Of a stretch of DNA of 64,000 nucleotides, positions 1 through 11,450 are shown in pieces. The position numbers and the translations under genes are program-made. The notes below the pieces were generated by a model. That model did no database searches and was not told where the DNA came from. It worked only from the letters and a program-made list of their open reading frames with translations. The stretch spans positions 9,832,605 through 9,896,604 of the forward strand of contig NC_091369.1 in NCBI RefSeq assembly GCF_038502225.1, in the 5' to 3' direction. The stretch is from Cherax quadricarinatus (lineage: Eukaryota > Arthropoda > Malacostraca > Decapoda > Parastacidae). Position 1 is the stretch's first letter; every line of letters starts with the position of its first letter.

Positions 1-339
1 AGAGGTATTCACAGTCAAGCAGAGAAAATTACTCATGAGCAATAGAAGCAGAACCCAAAAGTAATATCAAGAAACAATCCAAACATGACAGTATGCCACA
101 GCAGATTATTATAATCAAGGGGAAGGGCTAAACCCGACGCCACAGCAGAATTAAAGTGATCTCATAAAAAAAAAGGTCTTTAACGAGTCACTTATAGGAG
201 GGAAACTACCAGAAATAGGAAAAAGGTTGTGTGGTCCCCTTATTTACTGGCACGACAGGAAGCCTTAAAGTACATGTATAATATCAAAAGTCTTGGGAAG
301 ATTGTAAGGAAGAGGTTACTGAAGCATCACAGGAAAAAA

Positions 340-1560
340 ATTATTATAGAAAACTAGCAAGTATTTATGAATGGGAAATCACGCCTAACAAATCTAAAGT
401 TTATAAAGTGTAACAGAGATAACAAACAAGGCTGCCAGGTCTGGGTAGGCAAACTTTCTGGATTGTAAAAATGCTCTTAATACTATACTCCACGAGATGC
501 TAATAATTCACAAGGTAGAAAAAAGAAGACGGGTAATTTAGAAAGTATTCAAGTATATTTGGGAGTGCCCAATAGTAGAACACAAGAGTAACTGTAAGAA
601 ATGAAGTATCAGAATGGGTAAGTAAAATGAGTGTGGTAGCAGAAGGTTTGGTACTACTGCCTATACTGGTTCTGATACAAGTACATAAATAGTTTAACTG
701 ATTGTACAGAATCATGTATTTGTATGATAATGATGTTAAATTAATGAGAAGGATAAAAAATTCAGTGCAAGGACAGAAATATACACCAAGGAACCATAAA
801 CAGTAAAACATTAGTCAGGCAAATGCCCTGGAATGATACACAAGTCCAAGCCAGACCGAAACGTCGTTGTAAGCTTCTCTCTTCTATGTGCGGGTTATTT
901 GTGTATCGTTCCAGTCACGGTATTGTGCCTTTTTTGTTATAAATGGCCTGGAATTTAATCCAAATAAATGCAAGGTAATGAGGACAGGAGAAGGGAGATG
1001 TTTCCCAGCACAACCTGGGAAGGAAAAAAGGGTAAAAGAACTGCTTATAACACAAGAAAGAGCCTGGGAGTCAGCATCACAACAAACTTATCACCAGAAG
1101 TGTACAAATATTGGGTAACATTGACAGCATAAGGAAGACTAGCAAATTTTAAAATAATCAGGAACATAATCATGTAGGATGCAATACACAACAAATGTTT
1201 AGCCCATCATGGACAATGCCATTGTGGAACTCCACCTGACCAAACATATGCAAAAGGAAGAGAAGATAAAAAGATTTGCAACAAGCCTTATCTCAGAGCT
1301 GCAAAGAAGGAGAGCTGGATCAACCAAACCTGAAGGAGAAGAGGAAAAGATGGGAAAGGGGATTATTACAGATTAAAATTCTATGAGGTAACAACAGGTG
1401 AGACAGATAGGTTGTTCAGGAGGAGGGATCAAGGGCAAGGGGTGACAGATGGAAGCCATAGGGCTCTCAGAAAGTATTTTAGTCTAAGGGTGGTAGAAAT
1501 TTGAAATGAGAATATGGTGGATGCACACTTCATTCACAACTTCAGGAATAGTATAGCAGG
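340..1560 (+). pseudogene. Degenerate L2/CR1-like LINE reverse transcriptase relic
   Basis: Translated plus-strand pieces in shifting frames resemble the RT and C-terminal part of L2/CR1-type LINEs. A segment near 460-500 reads DCKNALNTILHEML, like the DYKKAFDTVPH block. Near 640-760 there are a decayed PQGSVLAPI-like segment and YLYDNDVKLM in place of the usual FADDAKL. From 945 NPNKCKVM recalls the motif following the catalytic box, and 1240-1560 resembles the tail with RFATxL and SFKN-like residues. Many stops and frameshifts break it, so it cannot encode a working protein. A short Penelope/hammerhead-like insertion lies at about 826-940 and splits the relic. Clade assignment rests on motif memory only. 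Confidence 0.55.
826..940 (+). mobile_element. Hammerhead-like inverted-repeat element, relic copy
   Basis: Positions 855-940 closely match the right half of the well-preserved 155-bp element at 46911-47065 (GACCGAAACGTCGT, then the TATGTGCGGGTTATTTG and CAGTCACGGTATTGTGCC blocks). The left arm is shortened to a GGAATGATACACA stretch. It interrupts the old L2/CR1-like relic, so it is younger than that LINE. No clear target-site duplication is seen. Confidence 0.6.
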
Positions 1561-1689
1561 CGAGTATGTCCTGCACAGTATTAAATTTGACATACAGTAC
1601 ACTGTACACGAGTACACACAAATAAGCACTCGTACAAAACACTGGTGTACATATACCGAATACGTTTTCTTGAACCTATTTGGAAGCAT

Positions 1690-2136
1690 TTATTAATACT
1701 TATTTTTTTTTTCTCCATTAGGCACTCATTGAATAAGTTCTTAAGATATTCAGTGTATTGTTTATGTATTTTTTTTCCATTTCATGGCACTTGCTTTTGG
1801 TGACCAAGTTTAAAGCAACAAGTATATATATTGCATGTCTTTTATTTCACAAAATTTCAACTATCACAATCCTGTAATTGTCAAATATTCTATACACAAT
1901 AAGATACCTAAATTTCACATTTGGTTTTATATTTATAATTTTTAATAAAAAAACACTTTTACAAAAATTATTATAAATACAAATGAGTAACAGTTTGAAA
2001 ACCTAAGGACTTATGCTACTTCTAAAGGAATTCCTCGAGTTAGGTGGCTATCACAATATGTTGCGCAAGCCATTGTGTGGCATTCGTTTAAGACAAAATA
2101 CACAATGTTAAATTACTGGTTTAACCCAACAGCATA
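1690..2136. other. AT-rich stretch with no recognised feature
   Basis: I see no coding pattern, RNA gene or repeat-family match here; only short A and T runs. Confidence 0.4.
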
Positions 2137-2401
2137 CAGGATGTCCCCAACTTACAAGCAAGTTGCGTTCTTAATGATTACAAATGAGTTGCGTTTTTAA
2201 TGATTCCACTTGAAAGCAAGTTGTTTTCTTGATGCTTCAGCTTGCAAACATGTTGCTTACATAGAAAGTAATAGCATAGAAGATGATTATATTTTAGTCA
2301 TGATTGTATTGCAGATCTGCTGAAGTAAAAATGTTCCTAAATTTCCTATTCACAAGTATGAATGTGTAGCTTGAGGCATTCAAAAGTTAGAGGACCTCCT
2401 G
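2137..2401. mobile_element. Tigger/mariner-type MITE, degenerate
   Basis: The left end reads CAGGATGTCCCCAACTT and the reverse complement of the right end reads CAGGAGGTCCTCTAACTT, giving imperfect terminal inverted repeats. TA dinucleotides flank both ends, as expected for Tc1/mariner/pogo transposition. The 265-bp interior has no open frame and contains three diverged GCAAGTTG-containing repeats at 2157-2260. Confidence 0.6.
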
Positions 2402-2403
2402 TA

Positions 2404-5264
2404 CTGTACTGAAAGATTTCACTGCTCTTAGTATATATCAAAAGACAAAGGTTGTCAGTTGCTCTTTTTGTTTATGAGATCAAAAACACAAATACCATTA
2501 TCCGATACATAATACTTATAATCCCAACATAAGTAATTGAAAAATTATATACATACAAGAGCCCACGAGAATTATTAAGGTTAGGTGTATTCACAATATC
2601 TACAACTCCTTGATAATAAAGAGATAATCCAAATAACATTCATCACTCAACACACCAGCTAGCAGTAGAAAGACACACAAAGGCTGTTAACATAGCTGCT
2701 ACTCTGGCTACTTACAATTAACCTATCCAACACGGATATGTACAAGAACAGCTTAGATACAGTACACTGAGATTTAACTTATTTCATACAATACAGCTGT
2801 GAGTAAAGCTGGCAGTTAGTACAAACTTGTGAAGAGATTGAGTGAGGAAGAAGAATATTCCTAATATTAAATACTTTAAAGATCTTGAATCTTGAAGGAT
2901 ACTAAGTTATGCTCAGTCTGCCTTATAAAAACTGTGAATACTGTTTATTATTAAAAACATAATTATGGAGGCACTATCATAAAATTACCAATCATTTAAT
3001 AGTTATTATACTAGTAAAAGCAAGATGTAAGGCAAAATGTTTTTATAATGAATGAATTGTCCTCAAAGATACAGATACAGATATACGCAGACCATTATAA
3101 TATATACAACCATTCCTGTATGTAGGAACATTAAAGTACAAAAATAAATCAAATGCAGGTCAAATTGCCCAACATCAGTCAAAAATAAGAGGTGTTGCAC
3201 AAGATAAAAATTATTAGAAAAAGAAATGTAATCAACAAAAACATTTTCATTTATCTGACACGCTAAACCAATGTAGGTTATTCACGGAAAGGATTAGTGG
3301 AGGCTCGATCCTCTCTCTATAAGTAATAAATAATGAATACGAGCTCTAGTAGTATTCAATTTGTAACATCTCAATTAACCATTAGTAATGTAATTGTCAA
3401 TATACACAAAGGGCTACAGAGTATTAATCTAATTCATTTCTATTTTTGTAAAGCTTAGATCAAATATGCATATGCAGTATGGGCATATTTGGACATCAAA
3501 AAAGTAATTTGTGATGTCTGACAATGTGAATAAGATAATCTGATTAAAGAAATGAAGAGAATTTAAAGAAGTAAAGCAAAGAACATTGAAAAGGTAAACA
3601 GCATCCTAGAATGGGAAAATATATAAACGAGAAGGCTCACTGAGCACTGTTAAAAGAATAAAATAGGTCAGTCATGGTATAACAAAGCAAAACTACTCGC
3701 ATCTTTGTAAGAGTAATAAGTAATAAAGAATGCTAAAATAGAAATGTCTTTACACATAGTGTGAAAATGAGTACACCTGCACGTGTATATTAGAATTTGT
3801 AATGAGCAAGTCAGTCAAGACAAATTTAGCTATTAGTTACTCTTCAATATTATATGGTATTGCGTGTCCTCCATATTTTTTCCCTTGTTCATTTGTGATA
3901 TCTGAATTCTGCTTCACATAAATAATAAAAACTGGCAACGGTTGATCACACATGTAGCAAGTTATCACAAAAGAGCACAGTACTTGAGTATGTCATCTAC
4001 CAATCTCTTCACAATTATAATGGACACAGTACCACAGACATATACAAATAAGCACAGGGAAACATTTATGGAAAAGGCTGCATTGGAAATGAGATGCTTT
4101 CAAAATTGTGAACTTGAGCTACAGTATAAAAAAAATAAAATGTTAACCACAATATACATTAATAACTATAACCTTCAACACCTTTGTAATATCATACTGT
4201 ACAATAACAAGAGTGGCAGTTAATGTAAGGTACCTTTGAGGAAAAAAAAAAAGGGGTGAATGTTAAATATGACAGCCATTTTTTACTGTTTTCTTTGAGG
4301 AAATATTTGTAATCTTTTGTGAGAAAGGATAAGAAGGGTAGAAGAGAAAAAAAAGGAGATGAAAAAAGTTTTCCTCTACTGGTCATCATCATCTGATGTG
4401 TGCTATACATCATAATAAAATACTTGTATACCTGGCTGCTGGACACTCAAGCCCCTACTACTCAAAACCTCCCACACTTCTTCCAAGCCTTACTACTCCT
4501 TGAGTCTACATTAGACCACCACCTTTTGCAACTCCCCCTACTGCATTTTTGCCTGTTGGCGATTCATTTTATGTATCGACAGTACAGTATTTCTTCCTTT
4601 TGCTCCAAAGGTTTCCAACCTACTGCAGTGGCTCTACTTTTCTTGTTTCTATCAGCCCAGTATCTATTGTTGAATTAGGAAAATTATATTCTCCTCCGTT
4701 AGTTGTTTACCAAATGCATTCACAATGTGTGAATGCTCATTTTATGCACATGTAGAAAGCACACATTTAGTAGAGATTGGTTAAGAATCAGAGATTTAAT
4801 AGCTGAAAGCCATGAGTAACGGAAGAAAATGTTGACCTTTCAATGTCTCCAGACAGACAGCTGGCTGCCAGCCTGCCACACTTGTGGTGACTCGATAAGT
4901 AGCACACCATCCTACACCTATCAACCCACATACACTCTTGAGCTCATGAAAGTTTTCTTTTTCACCCTATCTTGTCTATGGATATTAACCATGGTACATA
5001 AAGGAATAAGGAAGAAAGTCTGAAGGTTTTTAATAGAAAAACAAAAAAAACTGTAAAGTGAAGTACTTGATATTGTAGTAATCCTGCCCATTTTCTAAGG
5101 AAGGAATACACAGTAACTGTGTTAAACACATGCTAATCTCATGTTTTTCTTAAATAAGTTTGTATAATAGGTAAGTTTTTCATTTAGGTAAATTTTCATT
5201 TATGTAAATTTAACCTTGGATAAGCCATTTAGTCTAAACCTCAATACATCCAACTAAACCTAGT
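2404..5264. other. Unclassified AT-rich DNA
   Basis: No recognisable gene, transposon end or RNA was found. The only open frames are short (under about 95 codons), with low-complexity composition and no domain motif, for example at 3942-4223 and 4400-4678. Old unrecognised repeats may well be present. Confidence 0.4.
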
Positions 5265-5500
5265 AGGGCAACATGAACCCCTCTCCATACATTTATAGAT
5301 CAACAAGAAACAACATCTACAATGTAATTTACCAAAAAACTTTATTAATACTGACGAATTAACAATTTAAAAGAAAAAACTTGTTTGACTCTTTTGGAGA
5401 TGTCCTGGAATGTAACCTAACTTTTCCTCATAAGATGTTCACTCCGTCCACTGGGTTTTCGTGTATGTATAACTCTGTTTTAGGGAACATAACCTGCATA
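5265..5500 (+). repeat. Unclassified dispersed repeat, copy 1
   Basis: About 235 bp here aligns by eye with 9735-9960 in the same orientation. Shared blocks include TAGATCAACAAG, a CTGACGAATTA/CTGATGAATTA block, an ACTTGTTTGA/ATTTGCTTGA block, and GGAATGTAACCT/GAAATGTAACCT followed by a TTTT-rich stretch. The class is unknown: no terminal repeats or coding sequence are visible. Confidence 0.5.
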
Positions 5501-5839
5501 AATGGTGGGGGTGGTCTATTGTACTCCTCATTTACATCCACTTCATTAAGTTATTCTGCTTTAACCTTTCTAAATGACCAAACCATGTTAATACTCCTTC
5601 AATAATCCTCTAAATTATACCTTTCATACCACCACACAATCTTACAATTTCTAGGTTTCTTACTCTGTATTATATTTATGTCACATGCTGATATTAAAGT
5701 TCCATACAGAAGTTTGACAACTGTGGTGGTACATGGTACAGGAGAAGAAATTCTCTCCTGGATCAAGGCTTGACAGATCGAAACGCAACAGAAAATTTGC
5801 ACAGATGGGGAAAACCAAAATGATTAATCGTTAAAACCA

Positions 5840-6660
5840 GTGTTCCAGTGGTCAAAACATGGCCCCTTATTATTCACAATGTACATACATATCATAGATG
5901 AAGGAATAAATAGCAACACAAGCAAGTTTTGCCAATGACATTAAAATAGGCCATCAAAAATTTCTGATAAAGACACCTGAGAGCTACAGGATATGTATAG
6001 GATGATGTGTTGGCTGGAGAAGCAGCAGATGGAGTTTAGAACATGCATAGTGAGGATTAGCTTGCTACAGATTTAAATCCTGTCCATTCTGTAAGTAGAG
6101 TAAGAGTCTAATACTGTGAAATGAAAATAACTAAGGTATGTAGAAACTAAATAATGTAGATCTTCGACTGAATGTGAAAAAGACATACGAGTTCTGGTTA
6201 GCAGAAATCCAAATCAAAGACAATAATGCATGTGTCTGAAATAAATCCAATAAAATTCTTGGCTTCATATCAAGAAGCATAAATAATGAAAATCCTGAGG
6301 TTATAGCTCAAATTTTTATATATTTGGTAAGACCTTGTTTAGATAATGCTGCCCAACTCTGGTCTTCATTTACAGAATAGACATAAATGTAGGAGGGGTG
6401 TTAATGTTGCAGTTTAAAAACTGTAGTGTAAAGCACCCTTCTGGCAAGACAGTGATAGAGTGAATGATGGTGAAAGTTTTTCTTTTTCTGGCCACCCTGC
6501 CTTGGTGGGAATCGGCCAGTGTGTTAATGATAAAAAAAACATAAATGTACTGGAAAACACAAAACATACAGAAATGAATGAAGAAGTTGTTTCCCTAAAT
6601 TCGAAACTATTACTATGAAGATACGCAGAAGGCTCTGAAACAGAATAATGGGACATAACT
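5840..6660 (+). pseudogene. Degenerate L2/CR1-like LINE RT relic, interrupted
   Basis: Plus-strand translation in shifting frames gives YIHIIDEGINSNTSKF then FANDIKIG (a decayed FADDTKIG catalytic box) near 5880-5950. At about 6185-6380 it gives DLGVLVS-like, SNKILGFISRSI-like and LVRPCLDNAAQLW-like blocks typical of the region after the RT active site. The frame resumes after a 147-bp insertion (6392-6538) with NTKHTEMNEE. Numerous stops make it a fossil. Confidence 0.6.
6381..6549 (+). mobile_element. B-LINE 3' tail insertion with 11-bp target duplication
   Basis: The insert 6392-6538 is only the last ~147 bp of the B-type LINE 3' UTR, from GGAGGGGTGTTAATGTTGC through the GGCCACCCTGCC hairpin to the A-rich tail. 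It is flanked by perfect 11-bp direct repeats ACATAAATGTA at 6381-6391 and 6539-6549. This is a severely 5'-truncated retrotransposition event into the older LINE relic. Confidence 0.85.
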
Positions 6661-6663
6661 TAT

Positions 6664-7433
6664 TATTTTTTTTTTTTAACAAGTCGGCCATCTCCCACCG
6701 AGGCAGGGTGACCCAAAAAGAAAGAAAATCCCCAAAAAGAAAATACTTTCATCATCATTCAACACTTTCACCTCACTCACACATAATCACTGTTTTTGCA
6801 GAGGTGCTCAGAACACAACAGTTTAGGAGCATATACGTATAAAGATACACAACATATCCCTCCAAACTGCTAATATCCCAAACCCCTCCTTTAAAGTGCA
6901 GGCATTGTACTTCCCATTCCCAGGACTCAAGTCTGGCTAAACAAAAATAATCGGTTTCCCTGAATCCCTTCACTAAATATTACCCTGCTCACACTCCAAC
7001 AGATTGTCAGGTCCCAAATACCATTCGTCTCCATTCACTCCTATCGAACACGCTCATGCACGCCTGCTGGAAGTCCAAGCCCCTTGCCCACAAAACCTCG
7101 CTTACCCTTTCCTTCCAACCTTTTCGAGGATGACCCCTACCCCGCCTTCCTTCCCCTACAGATTTATACGCTCTCCATGTCATTCTACTTTGATCCATTC
7201 TCTCTAAATGACCAAACCACCTCAACAACCCCTCTTCAGCCCTCTGACTAATACTTTTATTAACTCCACACCTTCTCCCAATTTCCACACTCCAAATTTT
7301 CTGCATAATATTTACACCACACATTGTCCTTAGACAGGACATCTTCACTGCCTGCAACCGCCTCCTCGCTGCTGCATTTACAATCCAAGCTTCACACCCA
7401 TATAAGAGTGTTGGTACTACTATACTTTCATAC
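6664..7433 (-). mobile_element. A-type RTE-like LINE, 5'-truncated
   Basis: Minus-strand copy with the A-subfamily 3' UTR (6664-7000) ending in the conserved hairpin (CACC..GGTG stem) and a T-run on the plus strand. The C-terminal coding part at 7007-7357 carries RWFGHLERM, GRRGRGHPRKGW and DFQQACMSVFDRSEW motifs, then its stop. The frame is open through this remaining part, but RT and endonuclease domains are missing because the copy is truncated at about 7433. Confidence 0.9.
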
Positions 7434-7599
7434 TTTCATGTGCTTAAAATATCTAACCCAGACAGGACTCTCAGTATTAGATTCCACTTCCACAAATTTA
7501 AGAGTTAGAAAGAATACAGGAAAGCAATGATTTAGCAACAGAGTTGCAAGTTGTAAATGGTATGATGAGAGTGATAAACTGTTGATAAGGACATCTGTG

Positions 7600-7830
7600 T
7601 GCATTCAAGAAATTTATTAAAGGAAATATTTTGTCATAAGTGGCTCCATCAGTCCTCACACCAAACAGAAGCTTGGAACAAATTCCCTGGTAGTGTCAAT
7701 GAAACAAGAACTCTGAGTAGCTTCAAAAACAGATTGAACAGGTGTGTGAGTGGGTATGAGTTGGGCCTGCCTAGCATGGACCAGTAAACCTACTGTAGTG
7801 CCCCATTTTATGTTCCTATTCTTATATCGC
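7600..7830 (+). pseudogene. L2/CR1-like LINE C-terminal tail
   Basis: The open frame ending at 7787 reads AWNKFPGSVNETRTLSSFKN, then NRCVSGYELGLPSMDQ, which matches the conserved extreme C-terminus of L2/CR1-like LINE proteins (WNxLP..VxxAxTLxSFKxRLD). The 3' UTR continues to a TTATGTTCCTATTCTTATA stretch, a decayed version of the family's CTTATGTT-type terminus. Upstream domains are absent. Confidence 0.65.
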
Positions 7831-8089
7831 CACTTCCACCAGCATCCTCCTCATTACAACATTTAAAGACTATGCATCAAACCCATACAAAAGCACTGGT
7901 AACAATATGCTACATAAATATAGAACATAGTGTTTTCTTTCCATTAATACCTACATGGATCTACGAAAGACAAGATGAATAAAAAATAAGGGGAAAATGG
8001 AGAAATGAAAAAAGTGGCATGGGAGTGCCTAAGAAAGATTGCAGAGATGTGAGTCAAGGTGGTTTTTAGTGGTGGGAGCTTCAAAATAT

Positions 8090-9030
8090 ACAGAAGACTG
8101 TAGATAAAAATGCAATCTATTAGTACATTTTCACTACAAAGCGACTGAGAAATTGTGGCATTATTTTGATCGTGATGTCGTGAGGTGCATCTACGACAGT
8201 GTAAATTTAGGAATAGGTAAATAAGAGTGCAGGAAGACTAGTAGCTAATAATTTCATTGTAACTACATGAAGATGTGCCTTTAACAGTCATTCACCTACC
8301 CTAGGTGTATTTGTACAAATGTTGAATATGTTAGTGACTAAAAATAAAGTGAAAAAAGCACAGTAACTAAATAAAAAAAGTTAAGCAATAATCCTGCAGC
8401 ACCACCATGATAAATGTTTGTATTTAAAGTTCATAGATCCACCACAGTATACACTGTTAATACCACAGGAGTCATAGATCTAACTGACAAATGTTACTGA
8501 ATTAGCCGTTTCTTGCATACCCGTCAACACATGCAGTGTTTTCATATCCTCTACATAACCAGGACTAAAATGTGAATATACTAAGATAATGTTTATATGC
8601 AAAGTGAGAGTGACTCCAAGATTTACATACTGTATACTTTGCTTCCTTCCATTTGCATAATCAACATTATAATGAAAAGTGAAAAGAAATAAGTATGAAT
8701 GCAGTACCTTGTGTATTAGTGTTTGGTTGTTAAACTTTTGTGAAAATAAATGAGCTGCATATTCTGGCTTTACAGGAACTGTACCAGTCCATGTGAGTGA
8801 CTCCCATCACTGTTTATATATCCTCTGCATCTCTTTGCATAATCAATGTTAAAAAAACCGAAAGGAACCTGAATATAATGTGTATACAGTACCTACTTCA
8901 TATACACTGTGCACCAGTTTAGTTGATAAACTTGTATTTATTGATACATTAACAAGGATGTGTGACAGTGTCAGCAATGTTTACATATGCTAGTCAATCC
9001 TCTCACCACCCTCTGCTCCCTACTATTACT
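8090..9030 (+). repeat. Unclassified ~0.95-kb unit, copy 1 (uninterrupted)
   Basis: This stretch aligns by eye, in order and orientation, with pieces of 14600-19885. Shared blocks include GTACATTTTCACTAC, GTGCCTTTAACA.TCATTC, CAGTGTTTTCATATCC, GCAGTACCTT (8702) and GTACCTACTTCATAT. Copy 1 lacks the MITE and the Tigger found in copy 2, so it gives the empty sites. No coding sequence or terminal repeat is recognised; it could be an old segmental duplication or an unknown interspersed repeat. Confidence 0.65.
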
Positions 9031-9184
9031 TTTATTACTGTATATGCATGGGAAATGATACTTTAATTTTTTAATTAAATAAAATTACTAATATGAATTA
9101 AATAGCTTATACAGTACGTATTTACAACAGCTTTCTAGTAGTCAGTCTCACAGCAGTCAGTTGGACACAGAACCCCTTAGGCCA

Positions 9185-9373
9185 TCACAAGTATTCCATG
9201 GCTCAGTCGACAGTACTCTCATTTCACATACTAAGTGTCTGTGGTTCAATCCCAAGCATAGGTGGAAATGTCTGACATGTTTTCTTACACCTGCTGCCCT
9301 CTGTTCACCAAACAGGGCTTTGAAATGAGCTGAGTTAGGATAAGAGCTTTTAGCTTGTAAAAAAAAAAAAAAA
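9185..9373 (+). mobile_element. tRNA-derived SINE-like sequence, degenerate
   Basis: The head resembles a tRNA, with a box A-like GGCTCAGTCGACAG near 9200 and a box B-like GGTTCAATCCC at 9243-9253. The body ends in an A-run (about 9358-9373). This matches RNA polymerase III SINE architecture. It differs in sequence from the SINE at 23955-24202 apart from the tRNA-like boxes and a GGAAATGT-type block downstream. Confidence 0.55.
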
Positions 9374-9574
9374 CAGTAGTGAGATGGACTAAGATACCCC
9401 TGGCCCATCACAACCCTTAAACCCAACAACAGCAACAGGACATAGTGAAGTCTGAGGTTTTACACAATTTTGATTTTTTTTTTTTTTGGATGGGGGATGA
9501 CAGCTTGCACTCATATGAGGGTATTACACAGTTAGTAAAAAAAAGTCTTATAGCTAGTAATATATGTTACTTTT

Positions 9575-9729
9575 ACTGATGTTTACAGACGACTGTGGTT
9601 GTGGTGGCAGCAAATAATAGTTGTGGAACTGCTTGTCATATGTTTATACAGGTATTGTTACTGACATCTGCAGGTGGTTGTGGCAGGTGATAGCTGATAA
9701 ACTGCTTATCATATGTTTGTAAAGGTAAT
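9575..9729 (+). repeat. Imperfect tandem duplication, two units
   Basis: Two diverged units of roughly 70-75 bp share GTGGTTGTGG, then CTGCTTGTCATATGTTT versus CTGCTTATCATATGTTT, then ACAGGTA versus AAAGGTA. No coding sequence is associated. Confidence 0.5.
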
Positions 9730-9734
9730 ATACA

Positions 9735-9960
9735 AGGTCACATGAGCCCTCTCCTCACATTTCTAGATCAACAAGCAACTACAACAATAATGTATGGCAA
9801 GGAAAACTTGATTATTTTTGAGTCCTGATGAATTACGAAGCTTTAAGAAAAATTTGCTTGATTTTTGGGGGGATTCCTGAAATGTAACCTGATTTTTTTT
9901 CATCTCGGATGATTTTCTGGATTCAATGCCATTTTCAGGAACATAAATACCATCTTATTC
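9735..9960 (+). repeat. Unclassified dispersed repeat, copy 2
   Basis: Second copy of the repeat described at 5265-5500, in the same orientation and diverged by substitutions and small indels. Confidence 0.5.
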
Positions 9961-10063
9961 GACGGTCAACCGTATATTCAATGACTAAATTAGTGAATGT
10001 ACATGTGTATGTGTACATGTAATGAGTAGAGCTAGGCTCATGATGTACCATATTTGTTAACTT

Positions 10064-11212
10064 ATATTTTTATTATTATCACACTGGCCGATTCCCACCA
10101 AGGCAGGGTGGCCCAAAAAAGAAAAACTTTCACCATCATTCACTCCATCACTGTCTTGCCAGAAGGGTGCTTTACACTACAGTTTTTAAACTGCAACATT
10201 AACACCCCTCCTTCAGAGTGCAGGCACTGTACTTCCCATCTCCAGGACTCAAGTCCGGCCTGCCGGTTTCCCTGAACCCCTTCATAAATGTTACTTTGCT
10301 CACACTCCAACAGCACGTCAAGTATTAAAAACCATTTGTCTCCATTCACTCCTATCAAACACGCTCACGCATGCCTGCTGGAAGTCCAAGCCCCTCGCAC
10401 ACAAAACCTCCTTTACCCCCTCCCGCCAACCCTTCCTAGGCCGACCCCTACCCCGCCTTCCTTCCACTACAGACTGATACACTCTTGAAGTCATTCTGTT
10501 TCGCTCCATTCTCTCTACATGTCCGAACCACCTCAACAACCCTTCCTCAGCCCTCTGGACAACAGTTTTGGTAATCCCGCACCTCCTCCTAACTTCCAAA
10601 CTACGAATTCTCTGCATTATATTCACACCACACATTGCCCTCAGACATGACATCTCCACTGCCTCCAGCCTTCTCCTCGCTGCAACATTCATCACCCACG
10701 CTTCACACCCATATAAGAGCGTTGGTAAAACTATACTCTCATACATTCCCCTCTTTGCCTCTAAGGACAAAGTTCTTTGTCTCCACAGACTCCAAAGTGC
10801 ACCACTCACTCTTTTTCCCTCATCAATTCTATGATTCACCTCATCTTTCATAGACCCATCCGCTGACACGTCCACTCCCAAATATCTGAATACGTTCACC
10901 TCCTCCATACTCTCTCCCTCCAATCTGATATTCAATCTTTCATCACCTAATCTTTTTGTTATCCTCATAACCTTACTCTTTCCTGTATTCACCTTTAATT
11001 TTCTTCTTTTGCACACCCTACCAAATTCATCCACCAATCTCTGCAGCTTCTCTTCAGAATCTCCCAAAAGCACAGTGTCATCAGCAAAGAGCAGCTGTGA
11101 CAACTCCCACTTTGTGTGTGATTCTTTATCTTTTAACTCCACGCCTCTTGCCAAGACCCTCGCATTTACTTCTCTTACAACCCCATCTATAAATATATTA
11201 AACAACCACGGT
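10064..11212 (-). mobile_element. B-type RTE-like LINE, 5'-truncated
   Basis: Minus-strand copy with the complete B-subfamily 3' UTR (10064-10317) and C-terminal coding sequence 10318-11205. The 295-codon open frame begins inside the RT palm and contains the catalytic LLFADDTVLLG box, RLVDEFGRVC, FRYLGVDVSADG, LLYGCEAWV and RWFGHVERM, and ends with DRSEWRQMVFNT. Endonuclease, fingers and 5' UTR are missing. The remaining frame is undisrupted, so the insertion is relatively young. Confidence 0.92.
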
Positions 11213-11264
11213 GGCTGCAGTACATACTTGTTACCTATTTATGATATCAATGTGACCACACTGC

Positions 11265-11450
11265 AAAGAATAACTTCCTAGCTATAAACTTCTTTCTGAG
11301 TTTATAATTATAACCTCTTGGTTCTCTATGTTCGTAGTGCTATGAAATCTTCTTTATAAATTCTTTTGAATTGTCTTATAATCTTATACATGGCTATCAT
11401 GTCTCTATTTTTCTTCCTATCAGCCAGTGAAGGCATGTCTGATGCAGTGT
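11265..11450 (-). pseudogene. L2/CR1-like LINE fragment
   Basis: Minus-strand translation gives ADRKKNRDMIAMYKIIRQF, then KRIYKEDFIAL, resembling the RRxRGDLIxMYKIxxGxxKID block preceding the C-terminal tail of L2/CR1-like LINEs. A stop and a decayed TRGYNYKLRK-like region follow. Only this short piece is recognisable. Confidence 0.5.
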
